Positions 53,793 through 62,436 are shown, counted from the stretch's first letter. The stretch is 64,000 nucleotides of DNA from Nakamurella aerolata (GCF_013002705.1 NZ_JABEND010000003.1:434001-498000), one strand, 5' to 3'. Numbers and translations: made by a program. Notes: generated by a model not told the origin, from the letters alone.

Positions 53793-55367
53793 TCACTTTC
53801 CGGCGGTGATCGTGGTGCCGCCGACGTCCGCACCTGGCACCGGCCCGAGTCCTGCGCCGGGCTGCGTCCCGGCGGACGGTTCGACGGCCAGTGCGCGCCA
53901 GTACGGAGCGGCGGCCAGCAGCAACCGCTGCGCCTGCGCGTTGGAGGCGTCCGGCACCGTCAGGGCCGGCGTCCTGGTGGAGGTGAGCGCGGTGAGCGTC
54001 ACCAGCCGGGCCCGCCGCTGCAGCGGCGACCGGCGCAGTTGCCAGCCGACCACTCCACAGCGCTGCAACGCGCTGGTCCGCCGGGACCATGCGCCGCTGC
54101 GAAAGATCACATATCGATCGGTCAGCAGGTGGCCGAGCGACCGGTAGCCGGTGGCCGCCGACCAGCCATATGCGCCGCTCAGCACCACCAGCGCGGCGGC
54201 TGCCACCACCCAGGCCGCCGCCCGGTCGATGACCAGCGCCACCGGCAGCAAGACCGCTGCACTGACCACCGCGCCCGCCACCGCCCTGACCCAGCGGCGG
54301 CGCCGCGCAGCCGGCGGATGCGGTTGCAGCGGCTCGGCCAGCACCGGCCCGACGATCGCCGCCATGGCCCGGATCGCCAGCGGCCGGGCGACTTCCGGCA
54401 ACAGCAGATCGGCCGACGACGAGCCGCCGTCCGATCCGTTGTCGTTGCCGCCGACCGCGCCGACCGCGAGAGCCTGCACCCTGGCCGCGCCCTGCAGCCG
54501 GGCCCCGAGCGGCTCCACCAGCATCGCGCCCCGCACCCGGCTGCCGTCGACGGTGCTCGAGCGCTGGTTGAGCAAACCCCTTGTCAGCCGTAGCGTCCCG
54601 TCCGGATCGCGGACCAGCCGGCAGTTCCACCAGTTCTCCAGCACCAACGCGGTCGCGGCCACCGCACCGATCAGCAGGGCCACCAGCACCGCGATCACCA
54701 CCAGCAGCGCCCCGTCGGCCCAGCCGGCTCCGCCGGGCAACCGGCTGTACCAGCGCCACAACTCCGCGTCGGCGTTGAACCAGTCGGCCACCCGGAAGCT
54801 GATCCCGACCGCGCCGGCGCCCAGCAGCGGCGTCCAGAAGCTGAGCTGCGCGAACCTCAACCACGACCATCGGAACCTGGCCAGCTCGCCCGAGCGCTGG
54901 TCGGCGGTGGCCGACTCGACCAGGCCACTGCCGCGTAACAGCTTGTGCCGCAGCGATTCCGCTTCCGGGCGGCGCAAAGAATGCAGCGACAGCCGGCCGG
55001 TCCGCTGGCCGGTACCGATGTGCACGTCGGCGAGGCCGAACACCCGCTGCGCCGGATTCGCGGACAGCTCCACCGACCGAATCCGGCGCACCGGGGCCAA
55101 CTGGCGATGCCGCACCCCGAGCCGGAACTCCCGGTCGATCCGATCGTCGGTCACCGCAAAGCTGGTGCAGCGCACCGTAATCGCCGACAGCGCGCCGACC
55201 ACGACGGTGCCGAACAACACGCCGGCCAACGGGACCCCGACGGCCGCGAGCCAGCTCAAACCGGCCAGCCGCACCCCGATGATCACACCGATCGCCCCGG
55301 CAGCCAGCGTGCCGAAGGCGGCAAGCGCGTCGGCAGCGGCGGTCCGCGAGTCGGGTCGCTGCCTCAC
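53793..55367 (-). CDS. Membrane protein with bacterial PH (bPH2, YdbT-like) domains
   Basis: The 524-residue protein has pairs of membrane segments (about 14-60, 175-260 and 375-420) alternating with three bPH2-like modules (FAVTDDRIDREFRLGVRHRQLAPVRRIRSVEL; LRLTRGLLNQRSSTVDGSRVRGAMLV; YVIFRSGAWSRRTSALQRCGVVG). This is the YdbT/YdbS arrangement. In Bacillus, a ydbS-ydbT pair confers resistance to some bacteriocins; a role in membrane or envelope stress is inferred here. Its start overlaps the stop of the smaller partner gene by four bases. Confidence 0.83.
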   Translation of the reverse strand: MRQRPDSRTAAADALAAFGTLAAGAIGVIIGVRLAGLSWLAAVGVPLAGVLFGTVVVGALSAITVRCTSFAVTDDRIDREFRLGVRHRQLAPVRRIRSVELSANPAQRVFGLADVHIGTGQRTGRLSLHSLRRPEAESLRHKLLRGSGLVESATADQRSGELARFRWSWLRFAQLSFWTPLLGAGAVGISFRVADWFNADAELWRWYSRLPGGAGWADGALLVVIAVLVALLIGAVAATALVLENWWNCRLVRDPDGTLRLTRGLLNQRSSTVDGSRVRGAMLVEPLGARLQGAARVQALAVGAVGGNDNGSDGGSSSADLLLPEVARPLAIRAMAAIVGPVLAEPLQPHPPAARRRRWVRAVAGAVVSAAVLLPVALVIDRAAAWVVAAAALVVLSGAYGWSAATGYRSLGHLLTDRYVIFRSGAWSRRTSALQRCGVVGWQLRRSPLQRRARLVTLTALTSTRTPALTVPDASNAQAQRLLLAAAPYWRALAVEPSAGTQPGAGLGPVPGADVGGTTITAGK

Positions 55368-56014
55368 GTGCCGTCCCTGTCGTCGCCGGGGCCGGCCATG
55401 CCGGGACCGTCCGCCGCCACGGCCGACGATGCCGCGGACCCTGCTGCGCCGGCAGCGGCATCGTCAGCGGCCGGTCGCTGCTCGGTGAGCCGGGTGAGCC
55501 GGTGCGCCAGCTCTTCGGCCCGCGCCCAGTCCAGCGCCTCGATCCGCACCGGCCCCTTGGCCGACGCCGTGGTGACGGTCACCGTAGCCAACCGGAAAAG
55601 CCGTTGCAGCGGACCACGATCGGTGTCGACGGTCTGCACCCTGGACAGCGGAGCGGCCCGCCATTGCTGCCAGAGCAAGCCGGTGCGGGTGAAGACGGCC
55701 TCGTCGGTCACCTCCCAGCGATGGACGCGCATCAGCACCCGCGGGACGACGATCACCGCCGGGATCGCGAGCACCGCGGCGACCGCAGCGGCCGGCAGCA
55801 GCCAGGCCCGAGCGGCGGGGATGAACCAGGCCGCCCCCAGCAGCATCAGTACGACGACGGCAGCGGCGACCACCAGCTGGCAGCTCCACCACGGCAGGCA
55901 GCGCCGGTCGACGGGCTCCCGCGGCGGGCGCAGTGCCCAGCCGTCCGTCGACGCGGCCCGGGTCGGCACCTCGATGTCGGTGTTCTCGGCGTGACCGGAT
56001 TTGTCAGTGTTCAT
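55364..56014 (-). CDS. Membrane protein with one bacterial PH domain (YdbS-like)
   Basis: The 216-residue protein starts MNTDKSGHAENTDIEVPTRAA. Two membrane segments (about 45-95) are followed by one bPH2 domain (VHRWEVTDEAVFTRTGLLWQQWRAAPLSRVQTVDTDRGPLQRLFRLATVTVTTAS). An Ala/Gly/Asp-rich tail ends it. It is the first gene of a coupled pair with the larger PH protein, matching the YdbS-YdbT order. Several ATG codons lie in the tandem-repeat leader; 56014 is the first giving this frame, but no good Shine-Dalgarno sequence is seen. Confidence 0.82.
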   Translation of the reverse strand: MNTDKSGHAENTDIEVPTRAASTDGWALRPPREPVDRRCLPWWSCQLVVAAAVVVLMLLGAAWFIPAARAWLLPAAAVAAVLAIPAVIVVPRVLMRVHRWEVTDEAVFTRTGLLWQQWRAAPLSRVQTVDTDRGPLQRLFRLATVTVTTASAKGPVRIEALDWARAEELAHRLTRLTEQRPAADDAAAGAAGSAASSAVAADGPGMAGPGDDRDGT

Positions 56015-56057
56015 CAAGGTTCATCAGCGTTCGTCAGGTTTGGTCAGGTTCATCGGC
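56009..56057. repeat. Five imperfect 10-bp repeats at the start of the PH-domain gene
   Basis: Plus-strand units are GTTCATCAAG, GTTCATCAGC, GTTCGTCAGG, TTTGGTCAG (nine bases) and GTTCATCGGC. On the minus strand they contain repeated GATGAAC words, so changes in copy number would change the supply of ATG codons near the initiation site. Confidence 0.7.
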
Positions 56058-56095
56058 GCTCTCAGCGCTCTCAGAGCTCTCCCAGCGCGGTGCCG

Positions 56096-56338
56096 TCACC
56101 GGCGCTCCGGCGGGGTACGCCGGGCGGGTTTCTGGCGCGATTTCTGGAGCCGATCACCCCAACCACCCAGCGCCAGCCCGACGACAACCATCAGCAGGTA
56201 GCCGGCGAGCGTCCAACCGAAGCCAAGGCGCAGCCCGCCCAGCAGCCCGGTCTTGCTGTGGTCGAACAGCAGCCTGATCACCCCTTGGCCGCCAACACCA
56301 ACGCCAACGATGCCGGCGATCAAGATCAGCACTCCCAC
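56096..56338 (-). CDS. Small two-segment membrane protein
   Basis: The 80-residue protein starts at a GTG (VGVLILIAGIVGVGVGGQGVI) with GGAGG six bases upstream. It has two hydrophobic segments (about 2-20 and 40-60) and a basic tail (RLQKSRQKPARRTPPERR). The longer ORF, to 56467, adds antisense sequence from the TetR gene. It lies divergent from the TetR gene across a palindromic site, so it may be a TetR target. Function unknown. Confidence 0.6.
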   Translation of the reverse strand: MGVLILIAGIVGVGVGGQGVIRLLFDHSKTGLLGGLRLGFGWTLAGYLLMVVVGLALGGWGDRLQKSRQKPARRTPPERR

Positions 56339-56370
56339 GATCCGCCTCCACGGTGCTCCCGATTCGTTAC

Positions 56371-56385
56371 GGTACGATCGTATCC
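56371..56385. promoter_or_regulatory. Palindromic TetR-type operator
   Basis: GGTACGATCGTATCC contains the perfect 10-base dyad TACGATCGTA (56373-56382). It lies in the 108-base gap between the small membrane protein and the divergent TetR gene, 33 bases and 62 bases from their starts. This fits autoregulation by the TetR protein. Confidence 0.65.
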
Positions 56386-56446
56386 ATAAGATCGTGGCGG
56401 CGGCAAACCCGCACGCCGCCGGGCCGAACAAGGGGAGGCAGCGAGC

Positions 56447-57052
56447 GTGCCGCGCGTCGTCGATCACCAGCAGCGTCGTCGGGAGATTGCCGCTGCCGTC
56501 TGGAAGTTGGCCGCCAGCAAGGGTTTGGAGAGCGTCACCATGCGACAGGTGGCGGCCACCGCCGGGGTGTCGCTGCGGCAGGTGCAGTACTACTTCGGCA
56601 ACCGTGACCAGCTGCTGCTGCAGAGTCTGCGCCTACTCAACGAGCGCAGCACCGAGTCCGCGCGGGCCCGCATCGAACCCGCGGCAGACTCCATGGGCCC
56701 CAAGGAATTGGCCAGGGCGATCCTGCTGGAGAGCATGCCGCTGGATGCCCAACGCCGGGAGCAGCTGTTGGTGCACATCGCCTACTTCGTCCGCGCCCTG
56801 TCGGACGATGCCCTCGCCGCCGCGCTGCGGACGCCCGACGGGGTCGACGCCGGCGAGCTGGAGCTGCTGCTGGCCGGCCTCATCGACGAGGGCGCCGCGT
56901 CCGGTCCGCTGCCAGCGGGAGCGGCATTGAAGGAGGCAGAGATGTTACTGGCCTTGGCTTTCAGCATCGGCGCCGATACCCTCGCCGGGCTGCGCACCAT
57001 TGAGCAGGCGCTGGCAACGCTCGACCACCAGCTGGACCGGCTGTTCGGCTGA
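56447..57052 (+). CDS. TetR family transcriptional regulator
   Basis: The 201-residue regulator starts at a GTG (VPRVVDHQQRRREIAAAVW) with AGGGGAGG upstream. The TetR helix-turn-helix is at residues about 10-55 (LAASKGLESVTMRQVAATAGVSLRQVQYYFGNRDQLLL). The helical C-terminal half is the dimer and ligand domain. The QVQYYFGN helix resembles regulators of the BetI/TetR_C_6 type. Targets are probably itself and the divergent membrane protein gene. Confidence 0.9.
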   Translation: MPRVVDHQQRRREIAAAVWKLAASKGLESVTMRQVAATAGVSLRQVQYYFGNRDQLLLQSLRLLNERSTESARARIEPAADSMGPKELARAILLESMPLDAQRREQLLVHIAYFVRALSDDALAAALRTPDGVDAGELELLLAGLIDEGAASGPLPAGAALKEAEMLLALAFSIGADTLAGLRTIEQALATLDHQLDRLFG

Positions 57053-57136
57053 GCCGGAGAAGAAGGCCGCGGCTGAAAAGGCTGCAGCGGACGGCACTGC
57101 GGCCCGGCCCCCGGCCGGATGTTTTACTTGAGACGT

Positions 57137-57159
57137 ATCACGCTGGAGCTGAGCGTGAT
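57137..57159. promoter_or_regulatory. Dyad upstream of the crcB pair
   Basis: ATCACGCT and AGCGTGAT form perfect 8-base arms around GGAGCTG in the 272-base gap between the TetR and crcB genes. It may be an operator or the terminator of the TetR gene. The consensus of the fluoride riboswitch was looked for here and not found. Confidence 0.4.
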
Positions 57160-57324
57160 GCGCACCCGGGCCGAGCAGCCGGCCCAGCGGTGGTGGGGCT
57201 CACCGCAACCAACCTCGGCAGTCCGCCGACAACAGTCCCTATCCGAGCATCCGACCGCGGATGCGGCCAGCGGATAGGAGATCAGCATGCCCGCACCGAG
57301 CGTTGCCGGCGCAGTGAGGCCGGC

Positions 57325-57891
57325 ATGAGCACCGCCCAGCCGGCGCTGCCGCCGGACCCGGACGCGAGGCACACTCCCACCCCGCAAACGGGCAGCCTTC
57401 ACCCTGACGGCCGGCGTCCCCACCTCACGCGTGGCCGGCCCGGCGGCGCTGACGCTCCCCCGCACCAGCGGCTGCGGCTGCTGCTGCTGGTGGCCATGGG
57501 CGGCACCATCGGTACCGCCGCCAGGGAGTGGCTGTCCATGGTGTTCCCGTTCTCCCGCAACGATTTCGGCTGGACCACATTCGGGATCAACCTGTGCGGC
57601 GCCCTTCTGCTCGGGTTGCTGCTGGAACTGCTCGGCCGGCGCGGGGCCGACACCGGCGGGCGCCGCACCGCCCGGCTGTTCGCCGGGACCGGCGTGCTCG
57701 GCGGTTTCACCACCTACAGCGCGCTGGCCACCGACAGCGCGTACCTGATCTCCCATCGGCCGGTTGTCGGTCTCGGGTATGCGATCGGCACCGTTGCCGG
57801 CGGGTTGCTCGCTGCGGCGCTCGGGATCTGGGCCGGGCGGTTGCGGCTACCACGGCGACGGCAGTCGCAACGACGGTCGGAGTCGGCATGA
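57325..57891 (+). CDS. crcB: Fluoride channel subunit CrcB/Fluc (first)
   Basis: Fluc proteins are small fluoride exporters. The 188-residue protein has an unusually long Pro/His-rich N-terminus of about 55 residues, then four membrane segments with the family motifs GGTIGTAAREWLS, FGINLCGALLLGLLLELL and the GVLGGFTTYSALATD break. The ATG at 57325 was chosen because the 45 codons before it are Arg-rich and unlike the family. It overlaps the second crcB by four bases, so the two subunits probably form a heterodimeric channel. Confidence 0.9.
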   Translation: MSTAQPALPPDPDARHTPTPQTGSLHPDGRRPHLTRGRPGGADAPPHQRLRLLLLVAMGGTIGTAAREWLSMVFPFSRNDFGWTTFGINLCGALLLGLLLELLGRRGADTGGRRTARLFAGTGVLGGFTTYSALATDSAYLISHRPVVGLGYAIGTVAGGLLAAALGIWAGRLRLPRRRQSQRRSESA

Positions 57892-58277
57892 ACCAGCCCT
57901 GGGCGCTGCTGGCCGCCGCACTGGCCGGCGGGGCGGGCGCCGCGCTGCGGTTCGCCGTCGACAGCGCGCTCAACACCCTGCGGCGCACCGACTTTCCGAT
58001 CGCGACGAGTCTTGTCAACCTCACCGGGTCGCTGCTGCTCGGTTTGCTCACCGGCGTGGCGCTGGGGCACGGAAACAGCCCGGCATGGCTCACCATCGCC
58101 GGCGGCGGCCTGCTCGGCGGTTACACCACCTTCAGTGCGGCCGCCGTCGAGTCGGTGCGACTGTTGGAGCAGCGGCGTTATCGCGCAGGTGCATTGACCA
58201 GCCTCGGCATGCTGATCGCCGGGGTACTCGCCGCCGGGGCCGGGTTGCTGGTCGGCTACTGGCTCCGGGCCGCTTAA
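57888..58277 (+). CDS. crcB: Fluoride channel subunit CrcB/Fluc (second)
   Basis: The 129-residue partner subunit starts MNQPWALLAAALAGGAGAALRFAVDS. It has four membrane segments, the conserved Asn in TSLVNLTGSLLLGLLTG and the GGGLLGGYTTFSAAAVE motif with its pore Thr-Thr-Phe-Ser. Length matches single-domain Fluc proteins. The ATGA overlap with the first subunit gene implies coupled translation and equal amounts. Confidence 0.94.
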   Translation: MNQPWALLAAALAGGAGAALRFAVDSALNTLRRTDFPIATSLVNLTGSLLLGLLTGVALGHGNSPAWLTIAGGGLLGGYTTFSAAAVESVRLLEQRRYRAGALTSLGMLIAGVLAAGAGLLVGYWLRAA

Positions 58278-58371
58278 CCGCCCGCATCGGACCCTCGGCG
58301 CCCGGCCGGACCGGGCGACCAGCGGCGGTCTCCCTAGACCGCCGTAGACCGCTCAAGCACCGCAAACCGGA

Positions 58372-60168
58372 CTACGGCAGTTGCACCTCGACCCGAACCT
58401 GCTGCGCCGAACCCTGTGCGGGAGCGGCGATCTGCAGGTAGTACGTGCCGGCCGGCAGCGCCGCGGACGTGGGCTGGCCGCAGGTGGGCCAGCGCGGCGT
58501 CACCGCCCGACCGGCGGCGTCGAACAGCCGCACCGCCGCGGCGTCCGCGGGTGGATGGGCCGGTTGATTGTCGCGGCAACCGGACACGAACTCCAGCCCG
58601 ACCGGGCCCGGTTTGCGGATCGGCACCGTGAAGTACTGCGGCCGCCGCGGCTGCACGTCCGTGTCGATCAGCTCCGGAACCGGCTGGGCCGCAGGCAGTT
58701 CCGCCGTCATGGTGAGCGCTGTCCACCGTCGCCCGATAGCGGGGGCCAGGGTGGATTCCACCGGAGTGCTCATCGCGACGTGGCCGGGCAAAAACCCGCG
58801 GTCACCGGTCAGGCCGACGTCGAAGCTGCAGGCGCTGACGTCGAGGCTGGCGGTGATTCCCGCCCGCTCGCACTGCTGCTGACCGAACTCGGCGGCCTTC
58901 GACGGCACCGTCGGCACCGGTGCCGGTGTCGACGACGCGGTCGCCGGCGTCTCGGCGAACAGCCGCTCCTGGTCGCGGGCCCGCCAGTCCGCCACCACCT
59001 CGTTGACCCCGCGGACGTTCCCTGACCGGTCGAGCAGGTTGGGGGTGATGGTGGCACCCGGCAGCGACGGCCGCCCGGTGCCGAAAAGTCCGCCCTGCCC
59101 TTGGATCTGCGGCAGGAAGGTGACCACCGTCATGCCAAGGTTGGGGTCGGCGATGGCGACGAGCGAGCCGCCGTCCGGCCAGAGCAGCACCGCGTAGCCG
59201 GTCTGCTGATCGTTGCCCTGCCAACGCCCCAGTACGGCACCGTTGGCCAACTCCTGCTGGATCATCGGCTGCGGGGCCGGCAGGGTCTTGCCGTCCAACG
59301 CTGCCAGCGAGTCGGTGCCAAGCTCGATGGTCTGCGAGCCGGTCCGCACGCCGAGCGCCGAGACGATGGACACCGCACCGGAGTTGGGCAGCGGCACAAA
59401 ACTCAACTGCACCATGCGTTCAGGGTCGTTGGCCCTGGCGACGAACTGGCCGAGCAGCTGGGTGCTGTATCTGGTGCCGCCCGCGGTGATCAGGTGCGGA
59501 TCACCGGTGACTCCGCCGGCGAACGGCACCCGCCGGCTGGCCGCATCCACCAGCCCGGCGACGTCGACCCTGGTGGCGGCGACGGCCTGCTCCATCGGCG
59601 GCTGCCCACCGCCCACCGGTCGGCCGGAAGAGTCGAAGCGCCCCAACGCTTTTCCGTCCGGCCCGTAGACCAGCCGAACCTTGCCGTCCGGCACCGCAAC
59701 GGTGTTGCCGGCCGCGTCGTAACCGACGCACACGGTCCCGGTGCGGCAGCCGACCGTTGCACCGTCGGCACCGAACCAATGGAATCCGCCACCGGGGCTG
59801 GATTCGGTGTATTCACCGGGGGTGCCGCCCTGGGTGCGGGTGAGCGACCCGAGCTTGATGGAGGCCGCCGGTGTCGGCGCCTTGCCGCTGAGCCCGTCCA
59901 ACCGGGCAGCCGCCGGGGTGGCCGGCTGCGTCGGCGCTCCGGAGGGGGTGGCCCTGGTAGGCGTCGGCGGAACGGCCGGCGCCGTCGACGGTTCCACCGA
60001 TGGCACGCCCGCCGACTCCGTCATGCTGGGCGGGGCCACCGAATCCGACGGTGACGGGCTTGCCGTCGGTGCTGGCGGCGCTGTCGAGGTGGTGCAGCCG
60101 GACAGCACGGCCACCCCGGCAAGGGCGGCCGTCGTCAGCAACGCCGCCGCGCTCCGGCGGCGCGCCAT
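58372..60168 (-). CDS. Lipoprotein with a von Willebrand D-like segment
   Basis: The about 598-residue protein has a lipoprotein signal (MARRRSAAALLTTAALAGVAVLSGC; lipobox LSGC, so Cys25 is lipidated). A Pro/Thr/Ser-rich stalk of about 70 residues follows. Residues about 215-330 begin GDPHLITAGGTRYSTQLLGQFVARAND, the hallmark opening of a vWD domain, and continue with LSFVPLPNSGAVSIVSALGVRTGSQTIEL. The C-terminal region is beta-rich, with four cysteines. Starts at GTG 60174 or 60177 are also possible and have a better-placed GAGG. It would face the cell surface. Function unknown; adhesion or protein binding is inferred. The 233-base gap upstream has two CTCAGTTGT copies (60261, 60284) but no gene. 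Confidence 0.78.
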   Translation of the reverse strand: MARRRSAAALLTTAALAGVAVLSGCTTSTAPPAPTASPSPSDSVAPPSMTESAGVPSVEPSTAPAVPPTPTRATPSGAPTQPATPAAARLDGLSGKAPTPAASIKLGSLTRTQGGTPGEYTESSPGGGFHWFGADGATVGCRTGTVCVGYDAAGNTVAVPDGKVRLVYGPDGKALGRFDSSGRPVGGGQPPMEQAVAATRVDVAGLVDAASRRVPFAGGVTGDPHLITAGGTRYSTQLLGQFVARANDPERMVQLSFVPLPNSGAVSIVSALGVRTGSQTIELGTDSLAALDGKTLPAPQPMIQQELANGAVLGRWQGNDQQTGYAVLLWPDGGSLVAIADPNLGMTVVTFLPQIQGQGGLFGTGRPSLPGATITPNLLDRSGNVRGVNEVVADWRARDQERLFAETPATASSTPAPVPTVPSKAAEFGQQQCERAGITASLDVSACSFDVGLTGDRGFLPGHVAMSTPVESTLAPAIGRRWTALTMTAELPAAQPVPELIDTDVQPRRPQYFTVPIRKPGPVGLEFVSGCRDNQPAHPPADAAAVRLFDAAGRAVTPRWPTCGQPTSAALPAGTYYLQIAAPAQGSAQQVRVEVQLP

Positions 60169-60401
60169 CCTCACCACGCAATCCTCACCGCGTCGTCCTC
60201 TGCCCGTCGTCCTGACCCCAGCCGGTGACTGCACTCGTTGTCGGAACTCCACTGTTGGTACTCAGTTGTCTGAATTGTCGGCGCTCAGTTGTGTGCGTCG
60301 TCGTCAGAGCGCGCCACCCAGGCATGGTGCCACCCCAAGATCACCATCCGATCACTCTTGCCGATCGGCGGGGGCGGGCAGCGCCACAGGTGCGGGCCGC
60401 G

Positions 60402-62231
60402 CTATTTGGCGTCGGCGTAGCAGCCGACCGCGACCGGGCGGACCGGGGTGGCGGCGGTACTGCGCGGGAACACCAGCGCCCTGGCCGCATCGGCGGTGCT
60501 CCTGGCCAGCTCGCACACCGTCTGCGCCTGCTCGGACGGGCAGTGCAGGATCAGTTCGTCGTGCTGGAAGAACACCAACTCGGCGCCGGGCGCGGCACCC
60601 GCCAGCAGCTCGGCCCGCAGCAGCGACAGCCACACCGCAGCCCAGTCCGCCGCTGACGCCTGGACGACGAAGTTGCGGGTGAACCGCCCCCACGAGCGGG
60701 CCTGTTCCCTGGCCCGCGGAGTGTCGGCGGCGGTGACGGTGCGCCAAGCCTCCGAGGGCGGCGGGCTGGCCCGCCCCAGCACGCTGTGCACCACGCCGCC
60801 GGCCTCGCCGGTGTCGGCGGCGCGCTGCAGCAACGCCATCGACGCCGGATACCTGGCCCGCAGGGTGGCGAGTAGCCGCCCGGCCTCCCCCGAGGTCTGC
60901 CCGTACATGGCACCGAGCATGGCCAGCTTGGCGGCTGCCCTGTCACCCCCGAACCCGTCGGCGGCCAGCGCCACGTAGAGATCGTCCTGCCGGCAGATCT
61001 GCTGCAGCGCCGGGTCGGCGCTGACGGCGGCGAGCACCCGCGGCTCCAGCTGAGCCGCATCGGCCACCACCAAGGTCCAGCCCGAACGGGCCCGGCCGGC
61101 GGCGCGCAAGGCCCTTGGCAGCTGCAGGCCCCCGCCACCGCGGGTGGCCCACCGTCCCGACACCACACCGGCCGGGACGAACTCGGTGTGCAGCCGGCCC
61201 TCGACCACCCAGGTGCTCAGCCAGTTCCAGCCGTTCGCGGTGTACAGCCGCGCCAGCTCCTTGTAGGCCAGCAGCGGCGCGATCGCAGGGTGCTCGATCG
61301 ATTTCAGCACCCAGCTTCTGGTGCTGGTCAGCTCGATCCCGTTGCGGTAGAACGCCTGTCGCAGGTCGGTGGGCGAATCGGGATTCACCCGGCCGCCGAG
61401 CGCCGCGGCGACCTGGTCGGCCAGCGCCTGCAGTTTCGCGGGGCGGCCGCCGTGCCGCGGCCGCGGGCCGAGCAGGGCGCTGAGCAATCTGTCGTGCTCG
61501 TCGGCGTCCCACGGCATCCCGGCGGCCGACAGCTCCACCGCGGCCAGCGCGCTGGTCGAGTCGGCGGCCACCAACAGCCGCAGCGGCGCCGGCTGGGGCT
61601 GCCTGCTGAGCCGGCCGAGTTGATCGCGCAGCGCGGCGCCCAGTCGATCGAGCACGGCATCCGGGCGCTCCGGCTGCGGCCCGGCAGCTGGGGTGTCGAA
61701 CAGCGCAGGCACCGCGTCGGCGGCCGGCTGCGCGCCGGGGTCGGCCGGTACCGGGGCGCCGGTGGCCCTGGCCACCACGGCGGCGGCCGCCACCGGCACC
61801 CCGAACTCGCCGACCCTGCCCTGCAGCAGCCGCTCCGTCATCACGATGTCGTGACATCGGGTGAGCCGGACGCCCGCGCGCAGCAGCGCCGGGTAGTGCC
61901 GGTCGGCGCCGTCCAGCACCCAGCGGGGACGCCCGGCGTCGGCGGCCGCCAGCTGCGCCGCGGTCATCACCGTCGGCGAGCCACCGTCGGCGCGGTACGG
62001 GGTGCCGTCGGCGCCGAGCGGCTGGACCAGCCAGCGCGGCTGGGCCCGACCGATCCCCGGTGCCGGTTCCGTCCCGGCACCCGCCGCCGGTCCCGTCCCG
62101 GCGCCCACCGCCCGCGCCGCGGCGTCCGCCGCTGGTGCCGGCGCCAGTTCGGCTTGCGGTGCTGCACCGGCCCCCGGCGGCAGCGGCACCAGTGCCAGGT
62201 ACGGCGCCGCGGGGATCGGAGTGTCGGCCAC
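60402..62231 (-). CDS. Family A DNA polymerase (PolA-like), actinobacterial accessory type
   Basis: The 609-residue protein lacks the 5' nuclease domain of PolA. An Ala/Pro-rich region (about 15-65) precedes a degenerate exonuclease-like domain (RWVLDGADRHYPALLRAGVRLTRCHDIVMTERLL). The polymerase palm and fingers are intact: motif A VVADAAQLEPRVLA (catalytic Asp), motif B RAAAKLAMLGAMYGQTSG (Arg, Lys, Tyr) and motif C FFQHDELILHC (catalytic Asp). At the motif B aromatic position (Phe in E. coli Pol I) there is Leu. Such short proteins are often annotated as bifunctional 3'-5' exonuclease/polymerases; the exonuclease acids are not clearly conserved here. A repair or gap-filling role is inferred. 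It is divergent from fadE5. Confidence 0.87.
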   Translation of the reverse strand: MADTPIPAAPYLALVPLPPGAGAAPQAELAPAPAADAAARAVGAGTGPAAGAGTEPAPGIGRAQPRWLVQPLGADGTPYRADGGSPTVMTAAQLAAADAGRPRWVLDGADRHYPALLRAGVRLTRCHDIVMTERLLQGRVGEFGVPVAAAAVVARATGAPVPADPGAQPAADAVPALFDTPAAGPQPERPDAVLDRLGAALRDQLGRLSRQPQPAPLRLLVAADSTSALAAVELSAAGMPWDADEHDRLLSALLGPRPRHGGRPAKLQALADQVAAALGGRVNPDSPTDLRQAFYRNGIELTSTRSWVLKSIEHPAIAPLLAYKELARLYTANGWNWLSTWVVEGRLHTEFVPAGVVSGRWATRGGGGLQLPRALRAAGRARSGWTLVVADAAQLEPRVLAAVSADPALQQICRQDDLYVALAADGFGGDRAAAKLAMLGAMYGQTSGEAGRLLATLRARYPASMALLQRAADTGEAGGVVHSVLGRASPPPSEAWRTVTAADTPRAREQARSWGRFTRNFVVQASAADWAAVWLSLLRAELLAGAAPGAELVFFQHDELILHCPSEQAQTVCELARSTADAARALVFPRSTAATPVRPVAVGCYADAK

Positions 62232-62342
62232 GACGGCGATGCTCCCACTCCGCTCCGTCAGCGGCGGTGCGGCCCCGTCAGCTCGGTGCCGTCAGCGCCG
62301 GTCGGGCACCTCCCACTCGACTCCCATCCGGCCTGGTTGCGA

Positions 62343-62389
62343 CAAGTTACTGACGAGTAATAACCTGGAAGCTACTCGTCGGTAACTTG
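62343..62389. promoter_or_regulatory. Large inverted repeat, likely TetR-type double operator, before fadE5
   Basis: CAAGTTACTGACGAGTA (62343-62359) and TACTCGTCGGTAACTTG (62373-62389) pair at 16 of 17 positions around 13 bases. The left arm contains the smaller dyad TTACT-GACG-AGTAA, and the right arm a similar TTACC-GACG-AGTAG on its complement, so two dimers could bind. It lies 118 bases upstream of the fadE5 ATG and 112 bases from the polymerase start. Confidence 0.78.
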
Positions 62390-62436
62390 CGGTTCCGCTA
62401 CCGCCACGCCGGCCACTGCGCCCGAGCAGCACCCGC

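Noticed and set aside
57053-57324. Fluoride riboswitch before the crcB pair
   Set aside because: The conserved core (GGNGATGG...GTTCGCC and the CTGATGACTCCTAC-like end) could not be found on either strand of the gap.
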